Shown one piece after another: positions 10,900 through 21,713 of a stretch of DNA of 64,000 bases (positions are counted from its first letter, which is position 1; every line of letters begins with the position of its first letter). The notes under the pieces were generated by a model that was given only the letters and a program-made list of their open reading frames with translations, was not told where the DNA came from and made no database searches. The position numbers and the translations under genes were made by a program. Origin of the DNA: Septoria linicola. Its lineage: Eukaryota > Ascomycota > Dothideomycetes > Mycosphaerellales > Mycosphaerellaceae. The stretch lies in assembly GCA_024114885.1 (NCBI GenBank), contig CP099425.1:186001-250000 (forward strand). Direction: 5' to 3'.

Positions 10900-12048
10900 T
10901 CAACCACCTTGCTCATCATGCACCCTCTCTGCCAAGATGCGTAGTGCTTTCTCCCTCAAAGCTCTGAGCTCCGGCTTGTTGAACAGTCCTCGACGAACCT
11001 GTGGATTGCCCATATAGGTCCCTTCTCTCGATCCAGTATAATACTCATCAGCGTCCGCCGGACCCAATTGCGTCAGACGAAGCCAATGGAGCACACTGTA
11101 GTGTGCCATGGCCGACACTCCAGCTCTCCGCAACAGATTCATCTCTTCAAGGACCTCTCGCTCCAACTGCATGCCCTGAAAGAGCACAGTGATCTTCTCT
11201 TTTGTATCTGACAACGCAGTCTCAAGCAGTTTGCGCAACCTCTTTGGGCATTCGTTGATGGTGACGAATGTCCCCGGCCCCATCTTAGTCAGTGGAAACA
11301 AAGAGCGAGCAACCCACTTGTACGCTCTGCTGACCATTGAACCTACGAGCTCGATGTTGACTTGCACTTCAATGCGATGTGATCTATCGAGAATTGTCGC
11401 AAGAAGATACAGGGCGCGATTGATCGCCGATGCATTTGCCCCAGTAATAGTGAGCTTCAGCTTGTCTTTCCGTAGCAGCTCAAGCTGCTTGAACATCTCT
11501 AGCAATCTCTCCTCAGTGCGTGTGGCTAGTAGAAGACCGTTACTGCCGACCTTGAAAGCAGATATGGCAGTGTTTGTCCACTGTTCGGAAATAGGAAAGC
11601 CTGGTATGAACACTGCAGGAGGTGGAGCTGGCAGATCGATGCGCGGCGGACTCTTCTGGCCTGTAACCTCGATTATGGTCGCTGCTTTCTCCAGAACAGG
11701 CTTCGCTTCCTTGCAATAGTTCTTGCAGGTTGCAAGAATCTGTGGATGGAAGGCTAGATTTTCGTATACGAGGAGCCGGAGTTCTGCTGGCAGATCGCCT
11801 TCGACACGTTAGCAGGATGATTATCTCTTCGTCGAGCATGCATTTCACGTACCGAAAGAAAATGTAGCCCTCTCATCGTACTCCTGCAGGCGCTTAATGA
11901 GACTTGTCTTTTCAACATTCTTGCGAACTTTCATTCGAGTCTTGGCCCCTAGGAACTGCTGCAATTCATCTGTAGGACACTGCTCGTAGTCAAGTTGATG
12001 GAAGCGATAGCAGGCCGATTGCTGCAGAGAGCGGGAAGTACTCGTCAT
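10900..12048 (-). CDS. SAP-like/F-box-like family protein, copy 2 of tandem array
   Basis: Exons 12048-11853 and 11798-10900 with a 54-nt intron (GTACGT, branch GCTAAC, acceptor GAAG); 364 residues. The N-terminus reads SACYRFHQLDYEQCPTDEL and FLGAKTRMKVRKN...KTSLIKRLQEYDERATFSF, the SAP-like unit. The spliced junction then reads GDLPAELRLLVYENLAFHPQ, which is the F-box-like motif, and ILATCKNYCKEA. The C-terminal part carries LTKMGPGTFVTINECPKRLR and ends LRALREKALRILAERVHDE, matching copies 1 and 3 block by block. The intron lies at the same place in all three copies, between the SAP-like unit and the LP.ELR motif, which shows that duplication kept gene structure. It appears intact. Confidence 0.75.
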
Positions 12049-12672
12049 GTTCCTGTTGTATGCCCTTTGGCCTCGAGTCAGATCATGCGTGTACTCGGCT
12101 GGTGCGTCGGCTGATTGTGCTGGCTCTGCATATACACTTTGATTAGTGAAAGCGATATATCAGAAGAAGTGCGTCAGACACATACGATCGAAGCGAGACG
12201 TCGAAGTTTGAGTACTGTTGTCATTGTGTGTGGAAGAACAAGCTGATGTTTGTGACCAGACAATGTCGACGTTTGCCGCTAGCGCTTTCACATGTATGCA
12301 CGCCAAGCTTTTAACGCAGGTGAACGTCCAAAGTGTCGAAATGATGTCGTTGCAGCAGCATTCACCCATTGAGACTCACTTTGCGACCAAAAGCTCACAA
12401 TCGGAAATATTGCTCGTTCATTCTGCGCGGGCCTGTAGTCATCCAAGAAGCTGTGCCAAGTCTAAGCTTACCATGAGGTGAGGCACCCTCGCCTCTGAGA
12501 CCTCGTGAAGCCCGCACGCCACCATAACTCGAATGCAAGACCCAGCAACATTCGCATAGAAGTGTGTGCTGTGCGCAAAGTGTGTACCGTAGCTCCGAGG
12601 ACTCATCCTTTTGAGAAATTTATCGTCCGCCTCCAGCGTGCCCCTTCCTCTTTCCCAGCTGATGAGACATAC
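12049..12672. other. Spacer between array copies 2 and 3
   Basis: About 620 bp, 5' flank of copy 2 and 3' flank of copy 3. Short open frames on both strands are not convincing; nothing else seen. Confidence 0.5.
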
Positions 12673-13909
12673 TCAGTAATCCTCTTCTTGTTCGCTCGTC
12701 TGAGCCAATATCCAGAGTGCCTTCTCCTTCATAACTTTCAGCTTGGACGAGTGGAACAACTCACGCCTCTCCTCCAAGCTGGTCTTGTTGTACTGCTCCA
12801 CATTTGCATCGAACAACCAGTAACGATCCATCGGTTTCAACCTTGTCGCACGAAGCCAGTGAAGCACATTGTAATGCGACATAGCAAGCATTCCGGCCTT
12901 TTGTAGAATGTCCATTTCGTCGCGAATCTCCATCTCGAGCTGCATTGCATCGAACAGGGTAGTAGTGTTAGGGCCGGATTCTGCAAGCATCATCTCAAGT
13001 TTGCCACGGAGCGCTGGAGGGCATCTGCCGATGGTCAAGAACACTCCAGATCCTACCTTCGTAAGAGGGTACAATGCTTGCACCACGACTTCGTAGTCTT
13101 CCTCAGAACTGATCGAACTTTCCAACGTGATGTCGACGCGTACCTCGACTCGGTGCGCACTGTTCAGGATAGTAGCGAGAAGGTAGAGGGCGCGATTGAC
13201 AGCCGCTGCTGAAATTCTGGTGATGCTGCAATCCAGGAGCACTTGACTGGCTGAGAAGGCGTGGGAGTGAATGGATTCCAGCTGTACAGACATCTGCGAG
13301 AGACTTCCATCCGTAAAGGGTAGCTTGAGAACGTTCGTGTTGAGGGTCAGTTGAGGTATTGCGTTTTGCCCCCATCCCTCATCGTCAGGGGTTGCACCAA
13401 AAAGTACCGCGAGTCCTGTTGGTGGCACCGTCGCTGATGCATTTCCTCGAGGAGGATCTATGCCCGTAATCTTGATCTTGTTGGCGGCGTCGTCGATAGT
13501 CTGCTCAGCCTCGTTCAGATAGTGCTTGAAAGTGGCGAGGATCTGCGGGTGGAAGGCTAAGTGCTCGTAGACGTGAAAACGCAACTCGGTAGGGAGGTCG
13601 CCTGTAAGTCGTCAGCGAGAGGTCACATAAGAAGAACATAAGCAACCAGCAGCTACCGAAGCGGAACGTCTCATTCTCATCGAAGGCCAGAAGACGATTG
13701 ATAAGATCCTGCTTTCCTAGACTGAAGAAGAAGTACTTCTTTGGGACCTCGAGTTGAGTCTTGGCTTTGAGGAAACGTCGCAACTCTTCCGCAGTACAGC
13801 TGTCGTAGTTGACCTGATGGAATCGATAGCAAGCGGATGGCTTTGAGATTTGGGACATGAGCAGCATGGTGTGCAGCGAGTGCAAGGAATTCAGATTCTC
13901 GCCCATCAA
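12673..13909 (-). CDS. SAP-like/F-box-like family protein, copy 3 of tandem array
   Basis: Exons 13909-13657 and 13601-12673, with a 55-nt intron (GTAGCT...TTACAG); 393 residues from the first ATG. By alignment with copy 2, the start at 13858 (MSQISKPSACYRFHQ) is more family-like and would give 376 residues. The SAP-like unit is YDSCTAEELRRFLKAKTQ...KQDLINRLLAFDENETFRF. It is followed across the splice by GDLPTELRFHVYEHLAFHPQ and ILATFKHYLNEA. The middle region is diverged and longer than in copies 1 and 2, whereas LTKVGSGVFLTIGRCPPALR and KVMKEKALWILAQTSEQEE at the C-terminus are well kept. Frame and splice sites are intact, so it is likely functional. Confidence 0.75.
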
Positions 13910-14259
13910 GAGGGCTTACGTGGCGTTGAATTACGAATCCAGAGCTTATACAGAACTAGGATTGACATTTCTCTCGCTACTACGAGTGTCGAGAGGTGAA
14001 CGGCGATCGGTTTCGTCACAAGAGGATTTGTGTTCCATTGTTTCCTTAAAGCGCTTCACTTGCCATGAGGCTTGACCTTCGCTGTACCATAATGCTACTC
14101 CGTTCTTGTTTGAGCACCTCATGAGAGCGAATTCCTGCGTTTTGCGTACAGAACTCCACGGGCTTTGGCCAGCCTCCCTCTGGTATCGTCTGTATCACTC
14201 CGCGGCGTGTCTTCCAGAATATGCCACAGCGGCCCTGCACGTTACTTCTGTTCGCTTCT
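13910..14259. other. Spacer between copy 3 and a family fragment
   Basis: 350 bp upstream of copy 3 and downstream of the minus-strand fragment. No gene seen. Confidence 0.45.
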
Positions 14260-14658
14260 TCAAGCGCTGAAGTACGCTTGATCGGCATCTGCGCTTATGA
14301 CCCTCTCTGCGAGAACGTGAAGTGCTTTCTCCTTTGATGCCCTAAGTTGTGGAGAGTCGAAGAGCTGACGACGCAGTCCCAAGTCCCACCTCAGGCTTTT
14401 GTCCAGCGCATCAGTATACTTGTAGCCCTCATAGGCGAGAGGCATGGTGCTCAGATAGTGAAGCGCGTTGTAGTGAAACATGGTAGACATACCGGCCTGC
14501 TGCAGCAATGCCATCTCTGAGCGAATTCTCTTGTCCAACTCGCAACACTCGAAAAGTGTCGTTGTACGGCGAGGCAACTCGGCGACTGCAGCTCGAAGTG
14601 CTCCTTTATCGATCCCGAGACACTCACCAAATGTCACGAGCACACTAGGCCCCATCAT
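14260..14658 (-). pseudogene. 5'-truncated fragment of the array family (copy 4)
   Basis: An open minus-strand frame of 132 codons that matches only the C-terminal half of the array family: MMGPSVLVTFGECLGIDKG aligns with LTKLGPGVFLLIHECP of copy 1, IRSEMALLQQAGMSTMFHYNALHYL with the copy 3 block IRDEMDILQKAGMLAMSHYNVLHWL, and RASKEKALHVLAERV with the common end. The SAP-like unit, the intron and the LP.ELR motif are missing. Homology stops near 14658, where the strand of homology switches (see next feature). This is best read as a truncated, non-functional copy, although a shortened protein could still be made. Confidence 0.65.
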
Positions 14659-14684
14659 GCTGGTCCATCGGAGGCGTAAGACCA

Positions 14685-15050
14685 GACATACAGATCAGCT
14701 TCAACGATGTGAAGGTGGAGCAATATTTCGCTTCTTCTCTGACCCACTACTGGAATGTCGCTATCGAGGCCGAGAATCTGCAGCGTCTGCTAGAAGCAGC
14801 CGGGGTAAAGCCATGCGGTCTGAGCTTCCTCAAGCGGAACATTCAGGCGCTGAAATTTGGCGCCAGTGGAGGAAGTGATAGCCCGCGCATTCAAACGCTT
14901 CGTCAGATAGAAGTGATGCTTCGCAATGACAAGATGTCACAGGCGAAGTCAGATGCGATCGCTAAGCTGGCAGCTGAAGGTCGTGCCGCTCCTCACATGG
15001 TCACCGCGTTGGAGCTCATCTATCCTACGACCGGGCGTCTCCAGTTTTGA
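14685..15050 (+). pseudogene. Inverted C-terminal fragment related to the 40.7-41.9 kb paralogue
   Basis: A plus-strand frame ending at 15050. ISFNDVKVEQ...ENLQRLLEAAGVKPCGLSFL matches the 41-kb paralogue's ISFSGIES...ENYLHLLKAARVRPPGIGVL, and DAIAKLAAEGRAAPHMVTALE matches DATAKLAAEGHALPRILSVLE. So this is the C-terminal third of the other subfamily, in the opposite orientation to the array. There is no family start codon: the frame enters from non-homologous sequence around 14660-14685. With the fragment on the other strand it marks a rearrangement breakpoint. Not expected to be functional. Confidence 0.6.
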
Positions 15051-15418
15051 CGAGGCCCTCACAGCGATACGCATCAAAAGCGGCGATTGGTGTGAGGGAG
15101 GCATGAATTTGGCTTGGAAACTATATCGATGTCACGACTGAGTCCTGAGCGGATCTGCCGCGACTACGCGATGATCTTGATATGGTTGGAACCCGGGAAG
15201 GCGGACAGGAGTACAGGCACAAGCTGCCATTGGCACACATGACAAGCAGCTGTGCTTTCTCACCGCATTGCGCTTTGACCTTCGTAGTATCGAGTCCGCA
15301 TAGCGTAGATCCCGTGGCGGAGAGAGGAGGAGGCCGAATGACGCAAAGTCATGCAACATCCTTTCCATGTCACGAGGTCGCAGAGAGCCATGGAATGAAT
15401 AGTAGCACAAAGTCTGAA
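15051..15418. other. Gap between family fragment and HET gene
   Basis: Convergent 3' flanks, about 370 bp; no feature recognised. Confidence 0.5.
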
Positions 15419-17515
15419 TCAGCCGTGTTCCGCAGACGGGTCAAGTGCCGGATAGTGAGCATCATGAGCGCTGAACGAAAGCGCGTACATATCCGAGATG
15501 TCAAGACAAAGGTCATAGCTCTGCAGCTCTCGCTCAATCGTCGATGCCTGTTCCAATGGCAAGGTCGAGTACGCTGGCTGCTGTTTCTGAGTTGAGTTCA
15601 CGTAATCAAACAAGTAGCATCTGCCGGGAATTCGCACTTCTACCATGGCACCCTCTTCCTGCAGAGTGGGTCGCACAATGAATGCATATTGCGTATTGAG
15701 GAATTGCCACACTCGATCACCATTGGCGATGCGAGTAGCCGCTAGTCCGCAGAGCGAATGCTCAGGTACGCGGAAATAGCTTCTTAGAACACGCCTGCTG
15801 ATCCGCTCAAGTGTACTGCTGTCAGCGCGTTCTGTTACCTGCCAGCAGTCGGCGTCTTTGCCAAGCGCCCAGCAGACGCCCGGATGTAGACTTTCCACAC
15901 TCTTGCGGAGACTGGTACTGTTGATGCAGTCTTCATACATCTCTAGACGGCCCCTGTCAAAGGCCCTAGCTGTGGTTTGAGCGGTGTCCTTTTGTGGTCC
16001 CGAAGGCATGCGTGATAGATCATGCTGGCCCGTGAGGCTCGCCAACAGATGGGCTAAGCTGACGAGATTGTTTCGACACTGTGGCTCATGCTCTTCTAAG
16101 AAACTGAGGACCTGCCCGTGCCAGACGAGAGCATGCTGCTCGTAGTCGACATCCAAGTAGACTCGATGCGCTCCAATCCAGTTGTACAAAGCATAGACGT
16201 GGTCCTGGTAGGCGCCGCATTGGTGGTCTCTATACAGTGGCAACAGATCCGAGAGGAGTTCAGAACCAGCAGTCCCTTGTGATCGATCGCGTCTGTATGC
16301 GGCGAGTCGTGCGACTGGCAGCGACTGCAAATCTTCTAGAATGTCTGAATAGAGCCTTCCCAGGTTGCGAGGACGCTCTAGAGCTGCCAGAATATTTGCA
16401 AGGTCATGCATTGAGATCTCAAAGTCACTAAGCTGAAGTATGAGCGTAAAGGCAAGGACAGTCTCTTGTATAATCCACTTCCTCGTCCAGTATTCTGCAT
16501 CAAGAAGAGAGGCGACTTGTCCGAGGTACATCATAATGTGCTCATCGTAATCACGACCGTATCGAGTGGGGCGGTGATCAACGGCAGCGGAGTGCAGTTC
16601 TTTCAGCGCCCTGACACAGGCCCCTGAATTGTCCACTGGCACCCAAGCCAACACTCGTGACGCCCTAGCATAAATCTGACCCATCAATCGCACTTGATGA
16701 GCTTTCTCCTGGAGATTACGTTGATCGATACAGATTGCATCAGCCCAGATCCAGCAAGGACCATCAGCCTGCTATACGTTTGTGAGACAGTTATAGAGAT
16801 TGTGGCTGATCAGCAATCTAGAGCTATTGCTCTCCTCGACCAGTATAATGGAGTCATTCTCACTCCCTGCGTCGGCGCACCACTCGTACGACAGCGCCTC
16901 AAACAGAGGACACAGTGGATCATCGAGATCGAAGGTGTGCAACGAGCCACGACGACTACATCTTCCGTGTCGACTCAGCATCCCGGCTCTTCGACAGAAC
17001 CTTGCTGCTCGACATCTTCCAGCCGTGCCTGCGATTCTGCATCGTATGACGGTTCAGAGTCTTGTCCTGCTGCATTGGAAGGGTGTACGACTGGGTCAAG
17101 GGTCACTCACTCTGCCCGAAACGACAGCTGCCAAGGTGGACCAGACAACAGAGGCTTCGACCCGTCTACCTTTAGCCTCCAATCTCAGCAACCGAAATTG
17201 CTGATGAGGGTCCCGTAGGGCATCGTAAGTGTAAGTGCTCAACGCAGCTTGAGCTAGCACCATTGCTTGTGTTTGCAGCGCATCTTTTGCTTTCAGCACT
17301 AAGTCGTTGACTGATGTGTCACCTCCACTCTGCACGCATTCTGCTTCATGCTGCAGCAGGTCTTGCTCGCGTGCGTGTTGCAGCACGTGGTTTTCAGTCT
17401 CAGACTGCCGGAGTCGAAGAACCTGTGTCTGTCGACGTGAGGTGGCCTGCTCTTCACGCTCTTGCTTCGGGAGGTCATCATGCAGCACCACCAAATGTAT
17501 CGATCGCCAGAACAC
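15419..17515 (-). pseudogene. HET-domain (heterokaryon incompatibility) gene with in-frame stop
   Basis: The minus-strand sequence reads as one HET protein in pieces. The N-terminal part (17515 to about 17110) has YTYDALRDPHQQFRLLRL, the usual opening of HET proteins. Next, 16981-16775 gives LHTFDLDDPLCPLFEALSYE and ISHNLYNCLTNV. After a TAG at 16772-16774 the same frame goes on with CWIWADAICIDQRNLQEKAHQ and VRLMGQIYARASRVLAWVP, the core HET signature, and runs to TGA at 15419. At least one intron is needed between about 17110 and 16981; its borders are uncertain. HET proteins trigger non-self recognition and cell death on fusion of unlike strains. The stop lies between two invariant blocks and fits CAG to TAG. 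Unless the base call is wrong or the stop is read through, this allele is null. Confidence 0.72.
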
Positions 17516-18054
17516 GCGCGATCCGACAAATTCAGCTGCGAGACCAAAGATCCAGCCAAGCTACACACAGCAGCCACATTCAAAATCCCAGGCCTCACAG
17601 CTCAGAGCTTCCGACCACTCTTGAGCTCCCCAGTCAATTCGCTAATGCACAGCGCCTCCCTCGAGCGATCCACATACATGTGCAGAACAAGGATATCCAG
17701 CGAACTCTTCCACGTATGTCACAGGCCAAGCGAATTCATCGCTGGCACTGCGAGGATACATTCTTCGCATTATGCACAAAGTGAAACGGAAGTACAGCGA
17801 TGCATATTCAAGTATTAGCTCATCATTGTTCACAGTCATTCAAATGAGAGACTATATACTGACCATAATTCTGGGTTTTGACTTGCGTACGTGCCAATCA
17901 TTTCTCGATGCCGTGCAGAAACTTCATTCAGCAGCAGTCTGCTACCCGTCAGCCAGAACCAACGATAGCGAAGTTTTCGGGAAAAATTGGCAGCTGGGGC
18001 GATTTGAACTCCATTCGTGGCTCACACAGAACCACATGAGCTTCGTCGTGACCT
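17516..18054. other. Gap between HET gene and PRP6-like gene
   Basis: Upstream flank of the HET gene and 3' flank of the splicing gene. Small frames on both strands look like chance; nothing else noted. Confidence 0.5.
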
Positions 18055-21021
18055 CTACTCCAACTCCTTCACCACCATCTTTAACACCTCCTCCGTCGTC
18101 CTCCTCGCATTCTCCGGCTTCTTCCTCACCGCAGCCCACTTCTCGCCATGCTTCGGCTCATTATCCACACAACTCGCCACCACCTGCGAGATCTTGTCTT
18201 CGGTTCCATGCTGCAGCAAGAATTTATACCACCACGCCCAACTATCACCATAATCCGGATCCAACGTGACGGCCTTTTTGAACCATGTATCGGCTTTGTC
18301 CAATTTGCGTTCGGACCAGAAGATGCGCGCGGCTGTGACGAAGAGGATGGGGTCGTTCTCGACTTTTTGGATGGCTTCGAGGATGCGGGGTTTTCGTTGG
18401 GTTCGTGATTCGAGGTTCCAGATTCGTTCGGCCCAGACGAGGCCAGATTTGGGACACTCTTGTAGTGCTTGGGCCATCTTTTGGCTCGCCGCTGGGTTTG
18501 CGGTAGTGGTTGTGCTGTTGTTGTTGGCCTTCTTCGCAGCTCGAATTTCGAGGCGGATGGACTCTGTCCATAGCTGAGGATTGGCAGGCACGAACTTTCG
18601 AGCACGATCGAGGACCGAGCGGGCCTTGACAGTAACACCCATCTTCTCCTCCAGTCGTGACCATAGTAGCCACAACGGCAAAGACTTAGGGCAGCGATCA
18701 GTGCCGTTTCGGTAAGCTTCTCGAGCTTGGGGAAGGTTGTTCTTGGCTTCGTAGATCTGACCCTTCATCATCCATAGCTTGTCGTTCTTCGGGAATGCAT
18801 CAAGACCCTCAATAGCAAGCTCGAGAGCGCGGTCGTTGTTGCCTGTTTGGCGTTCGAAAGCAACGCTGCGTACGAACACACGATCCGTTCGAGCTTCCTG
18901 TCGCGCTTGTGTCAGCAATAGACGAGCGCGATCCTCCTGACCGTTGTCTGCTTCGAGCTTGACGGCAGCAAGGTAGATGTCCTCGTTATCAGGGTTCTTC
19001 GAGAAAGCTTCTCCAAGCACACGACGTGCTCCCTCGACGTCTCCGGCGACCCATTTCTCCCTTGCGAGCTGCATCCACAGTTCGGACGAGTTGGGTATCG
19101 ACTTGACGGCCTCTTCAAGTAGTGCCAATAATTGCTCCTTTGATCCGTGAGTCCGCTCCAGATCTGCAGCTGCGAGCCATACGCTCTTGCGATTGTAGAA
19201 CTCCTTCCGCGTGATGGTGTATATGGCTCTCGCGGTTTCGTATCGCCCTCTGTTTGTGGACGACTTGGCGTCATCGAGCCAAATCTGCTTCCGGTCGTCG
19301 TCCGCGTCAAGGCTCCACCCTATGGTCTCCTTAACGATGGCGCGACAGGTAAGTGGTGCTCCTTCCTCTTCGCACAACTCTGCTTGCTCAATCCACTGTT
19401 CACGTTTCAGCATGGCAGATTCTCGTTGAAGAGCCTTGGTTGCACGTTCCAGCACCTTAAAGACCATGCCTTCCTGTCCTGTCTGCTCTTGCAAACGTGC
19501 GGCTGCGATCCAGATCTCGTAGCTCGCAGGCACAGCTTTTCGAGCTTTGTTCAGCACGACCTGGGCTTGTTCCGGAGTTTCGAGTCGCGCTAACGCAAGC
19601 CACAGCTCCACAGACAGCGGAATGATTTCTGTCGCCTTTGCAAGCAATAGCTTTGCATCTGCAGGATCCTCTTCCAGGTTCACGGCCTGTTTCCAGATCG
19701 CCACTGACTGTGGAATGTGATCCAATGCTTTACGCAACACTCGCTTCTTTGCGGCCGGGACAGCTTCCAGACTTGAGGCTTCGAGCCATAGTTGTACTGA
19801 TCGGTCGTTGTTCTCGATAGCCTTCGCTGCGATGATCTTGGCGTTTGCATTGTCGTTCAGGCGGATGCTCTCCAACCAGACAGCTTCACTCTTGGGACAC
19901 ATCTCACAACCTCTCCTAATAACATTCCTGGCAGCCACAATCTTGCCGGCATACTCCTCAAGACGTGCCGCAGCAATCCAGCCTGGTCCGTGCTTTGGGT
20001 TCGTTTTGATCACCGACTCCAGGAGGACTCGCGCACGTCTGATGTCACCGACTGGAACCTCGCCCGCCTTTAGTTCGGAATTGGTCAAAGCAGTCATGTA
20101 GCCCTTCGGATCGATGTTGGTGCTCGTGCCCGATGCAAGAGAGGTCTCTGCACCCGCAGCCTTGTCCAGACGAGCCTTCAGCACTTTGTCACGCGCTGCT
20201 CCAATATCCGCAAAGTTGGTCATGGTGCCGTCTGCTTGCTCGCGCGACCCCGCAGCACCATCTTCCTCGGTCGCCATCGCATCGTCCTGGATTTCTGCGC
20301 CCAATTGTCCTGAATCTCGAGCACCAGCCAACACACTATCCGGCACCGCATAGAAGCGCTGCCGCAGATTCTGCTTGCTCCTTCTGTTCTTGCCCGTCAA
20401 GTCTCCCACTTCCGGAATCTCTGCCCACTCCTCATCGCTGACGGTCCCGAGTGCCCGTTTGAGGTCGGCGAACTGTTGCGAGATTTTGGGGTTCTTCGCT
20501 TCGTAGTCTTCTCGTTCTTTCCGTTCGCGGTCTTCCCTGTGATTCCTCAAGTCGGCATACTGTTCACGAGATCCGTGCTGCAAAAAAGATGAACATGGCG
20601 ATTCAGGCGGAGAAATATTGTGCTGGGGAAAAGGAAGGAGGAGGATGAGGGGACACACTAACCGTGAGATTTTGCGTCGCTTCTGCATGCGATCGTCGAC
20701 ATCTTGGTAGATGCGATCGGCCTCGTCGTCTTCGCGATCATAATTGCCGCTCGCGAACAGTCCCTCTTCGTTCTCGGCATCCTGATAGCGCTCTTCGTCC
20801 CCCTCGTCGTCCTTCTTTCCTTTGACGCCATACGCTGTCGGCGCTGCAGTTCCGAGTGCAGCAGCACGTTTGGCCAGCGCTTCTTTGATCTGCTCTTCGC
20901 TGGGTCCTTCGCGTGCTGGGCCCAGATCGGATCGCGTGGTAAACCCAGTCGCGCCACGACCCAGACCGGCGACATAGTTCTCCGGCGCCGCCTGCGACAG
21001 GAAGTCCTTGCGCCCCGACAT
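18055..21021 (-). CDS. prp6: Pre-mRNA splicing factor PRP6 (U4/U6.U5 tri-snRNP)
   Basis: Two exons: 21021-20659 and 20577-18055, with an 81-nt in-frame intron (donor GTGTGT, acceptor TTTTGCAG); 961 residues. The start MSGRKDFLSQAAPENYVAGL is the standard Prp6/Prp1 N-terminus; an upstream in-frame ATG at 21246 would add 75 residues of unrelated sequence and is less likely. The N-terminal region contains KNPKISQQFADLKRALGTVS and EEWAEIPEVGDLTGKNRR, both diagnostic. The remaining two thirds are HAT/TPR repeats (repeated W.E.......A......LW motifs) to the C-terminus. Prp6 bridges U5 with U4/U6 in the tri-snRNP and is essential for spliceosome assembly in the nucleus. An alternative donor GTTAGT four bases upstream fits the consensus better but would break the frame. 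Length agrees with fungal orthologues. Confidence 0.93.
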   Translation of the reverse strand: MSGRKDFLSQAAPENYVAGLGRGATGFTTRSDLGPAREGPSEEQIKEALAKRAAALGTAAPTAYGVKGKKDDEGDEERYQDAENEEGLFASGNYDREDDEADRIYQDVDDRMQKRRKISRLVCPLILLLPFPQHNISPPESPCSSFLQHGSREQYADLRNHREDRERKEREDYEAKNPKISQQFADLKRALGTVSDEEWAEIPEVGDLTGKNRRSKQNLRQRFYAVPDSVLAGARDSGQLGAEIQDDAMATEEDGAAGSREQADGTMTNFADIGAARDKVLKARLDKAAGAETSLASGTSTNIDPKGYMTALTNSELKAGEVPVGDIRRARVLLESVIKTNPKHGPGWIAAARLEEYAGKIVAARNVIRRGCEMCPKSEAVWLESIRLNDNANAKIIAAKAIENNDRSVQLWLEASSLEAVPAAKKRVLRKALDHIPQSVAIWKQAVNLEEDPADAKLLLAKATEIIPLSVELWLALARLETPEQAQVVLNKARKAVPASYEIWIAAARLQEQTGQEGMVFKVLERATKALQRESAMLKREQWIEQAELCEEEGAPLTCRAIVKETIGWSLDADDDRKQIWLDDAKSSTNRGRYETARAIYTITRKEFYNRKSVWLAAADLERTHGSKEQLLALLEEAVKSIPNSSELWMQLAREKWVAGDVEGARRVLGEAFSKNPDNEDIYLAAVKLEADNGQEDRARLLLTQARQEARTDRVFVRSVAFERQTGNNDRALELAIEGLDAFPKNDKLWMMKGQIYEAKNNLPQAREAYRNGTDRCPKSLPLWLLWSRLEEKMGVTVKARSVLDRARKFVPANPQLWTESIRLEIRAAKKANNNSTTTTANPAASQKMAQALQECPKSGLVWAERIWNLESRTQRKPRILEAIQKVENDPILFVTAARIFWSERKLDKADTWFKKAVTLDPDYGDSWAWWYKFLLQHGTEDKISQVVASCVDNEPKHGEKWAAVRKKPENARRTTEEVLKMVVKELE

Positions 21022-21713
21022 CCTTTCGGCAAGAATCGCAGTAGATGAGGAGAGAAACCAGAAGTGAAGCTTGAAAGTCTTCAGGTTTGGTAAAATAAGG
21101 TTCAGCACATGACTCGCGACGCCATCTGACCAATGCCACCATGGACTTCTTGTGCCACAGGAGAGACAGACACAATCGAAGAGAAAAAAATGACATAGTG
21201 GAGATGCTATGGTGGTCAACAAGCTACCCGCCTCCTGCCCTGCCAATCAAGTTTCATCAACGCTCTGGTCAAGATCCAAGGCTCGCTAGATTCCCAGACA
21301 CAAAGGATATCAGATGCGCTGAAGAGTAAAATTCCAACCACCTCGCATAGCAACATACGCTCAAAGAACAAAATATGACCGTGTATGTTTCAAGAGGATC
21401 CAAAGCCGCTATACGCCATCAAAATGGTCATCCTCGGGTATCTTGCGTCCGTTTCATTCATTCGTTGCATCGCCGTCAAACATGTCGTTGAGAAGAGATG
21501 AAAGACAAGTCCTCCGTAAGTACCATTCTCCAATGCATGATTGTCGCCAACGCGTAAGATCAAAATGTGATGTTCCGGTCCGTGTCGTGTTTTACGTTGC
21601 GAAGAATATTGAAAGTCGTAATGTCGTAAAGGTCGTCAAACATAAAAACAGATCGGTGGGTATCGTTGTTGTGCGATTGCCTTTGTCAGGCAGATGTGTG
21701 ACCAGTCTCGCGC
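21022..21713. other. Intergenic gap upstream of PRP6, downstream of C2H2 gene
   Basis: About 690 bp, promoter of the minus-strand PRP6 gene and probable 3' UTR of the C2H2 gene. No gene or repeat recognised. Confidence 0.5.

Noticed and set aside
17940..18010. Minus-strand tRNA suggested by a GTTCAAATC-like B box
   Set aside because: The flanking bases do not pair into a T-stem, and no acceptor or anticodon arm can be formed.
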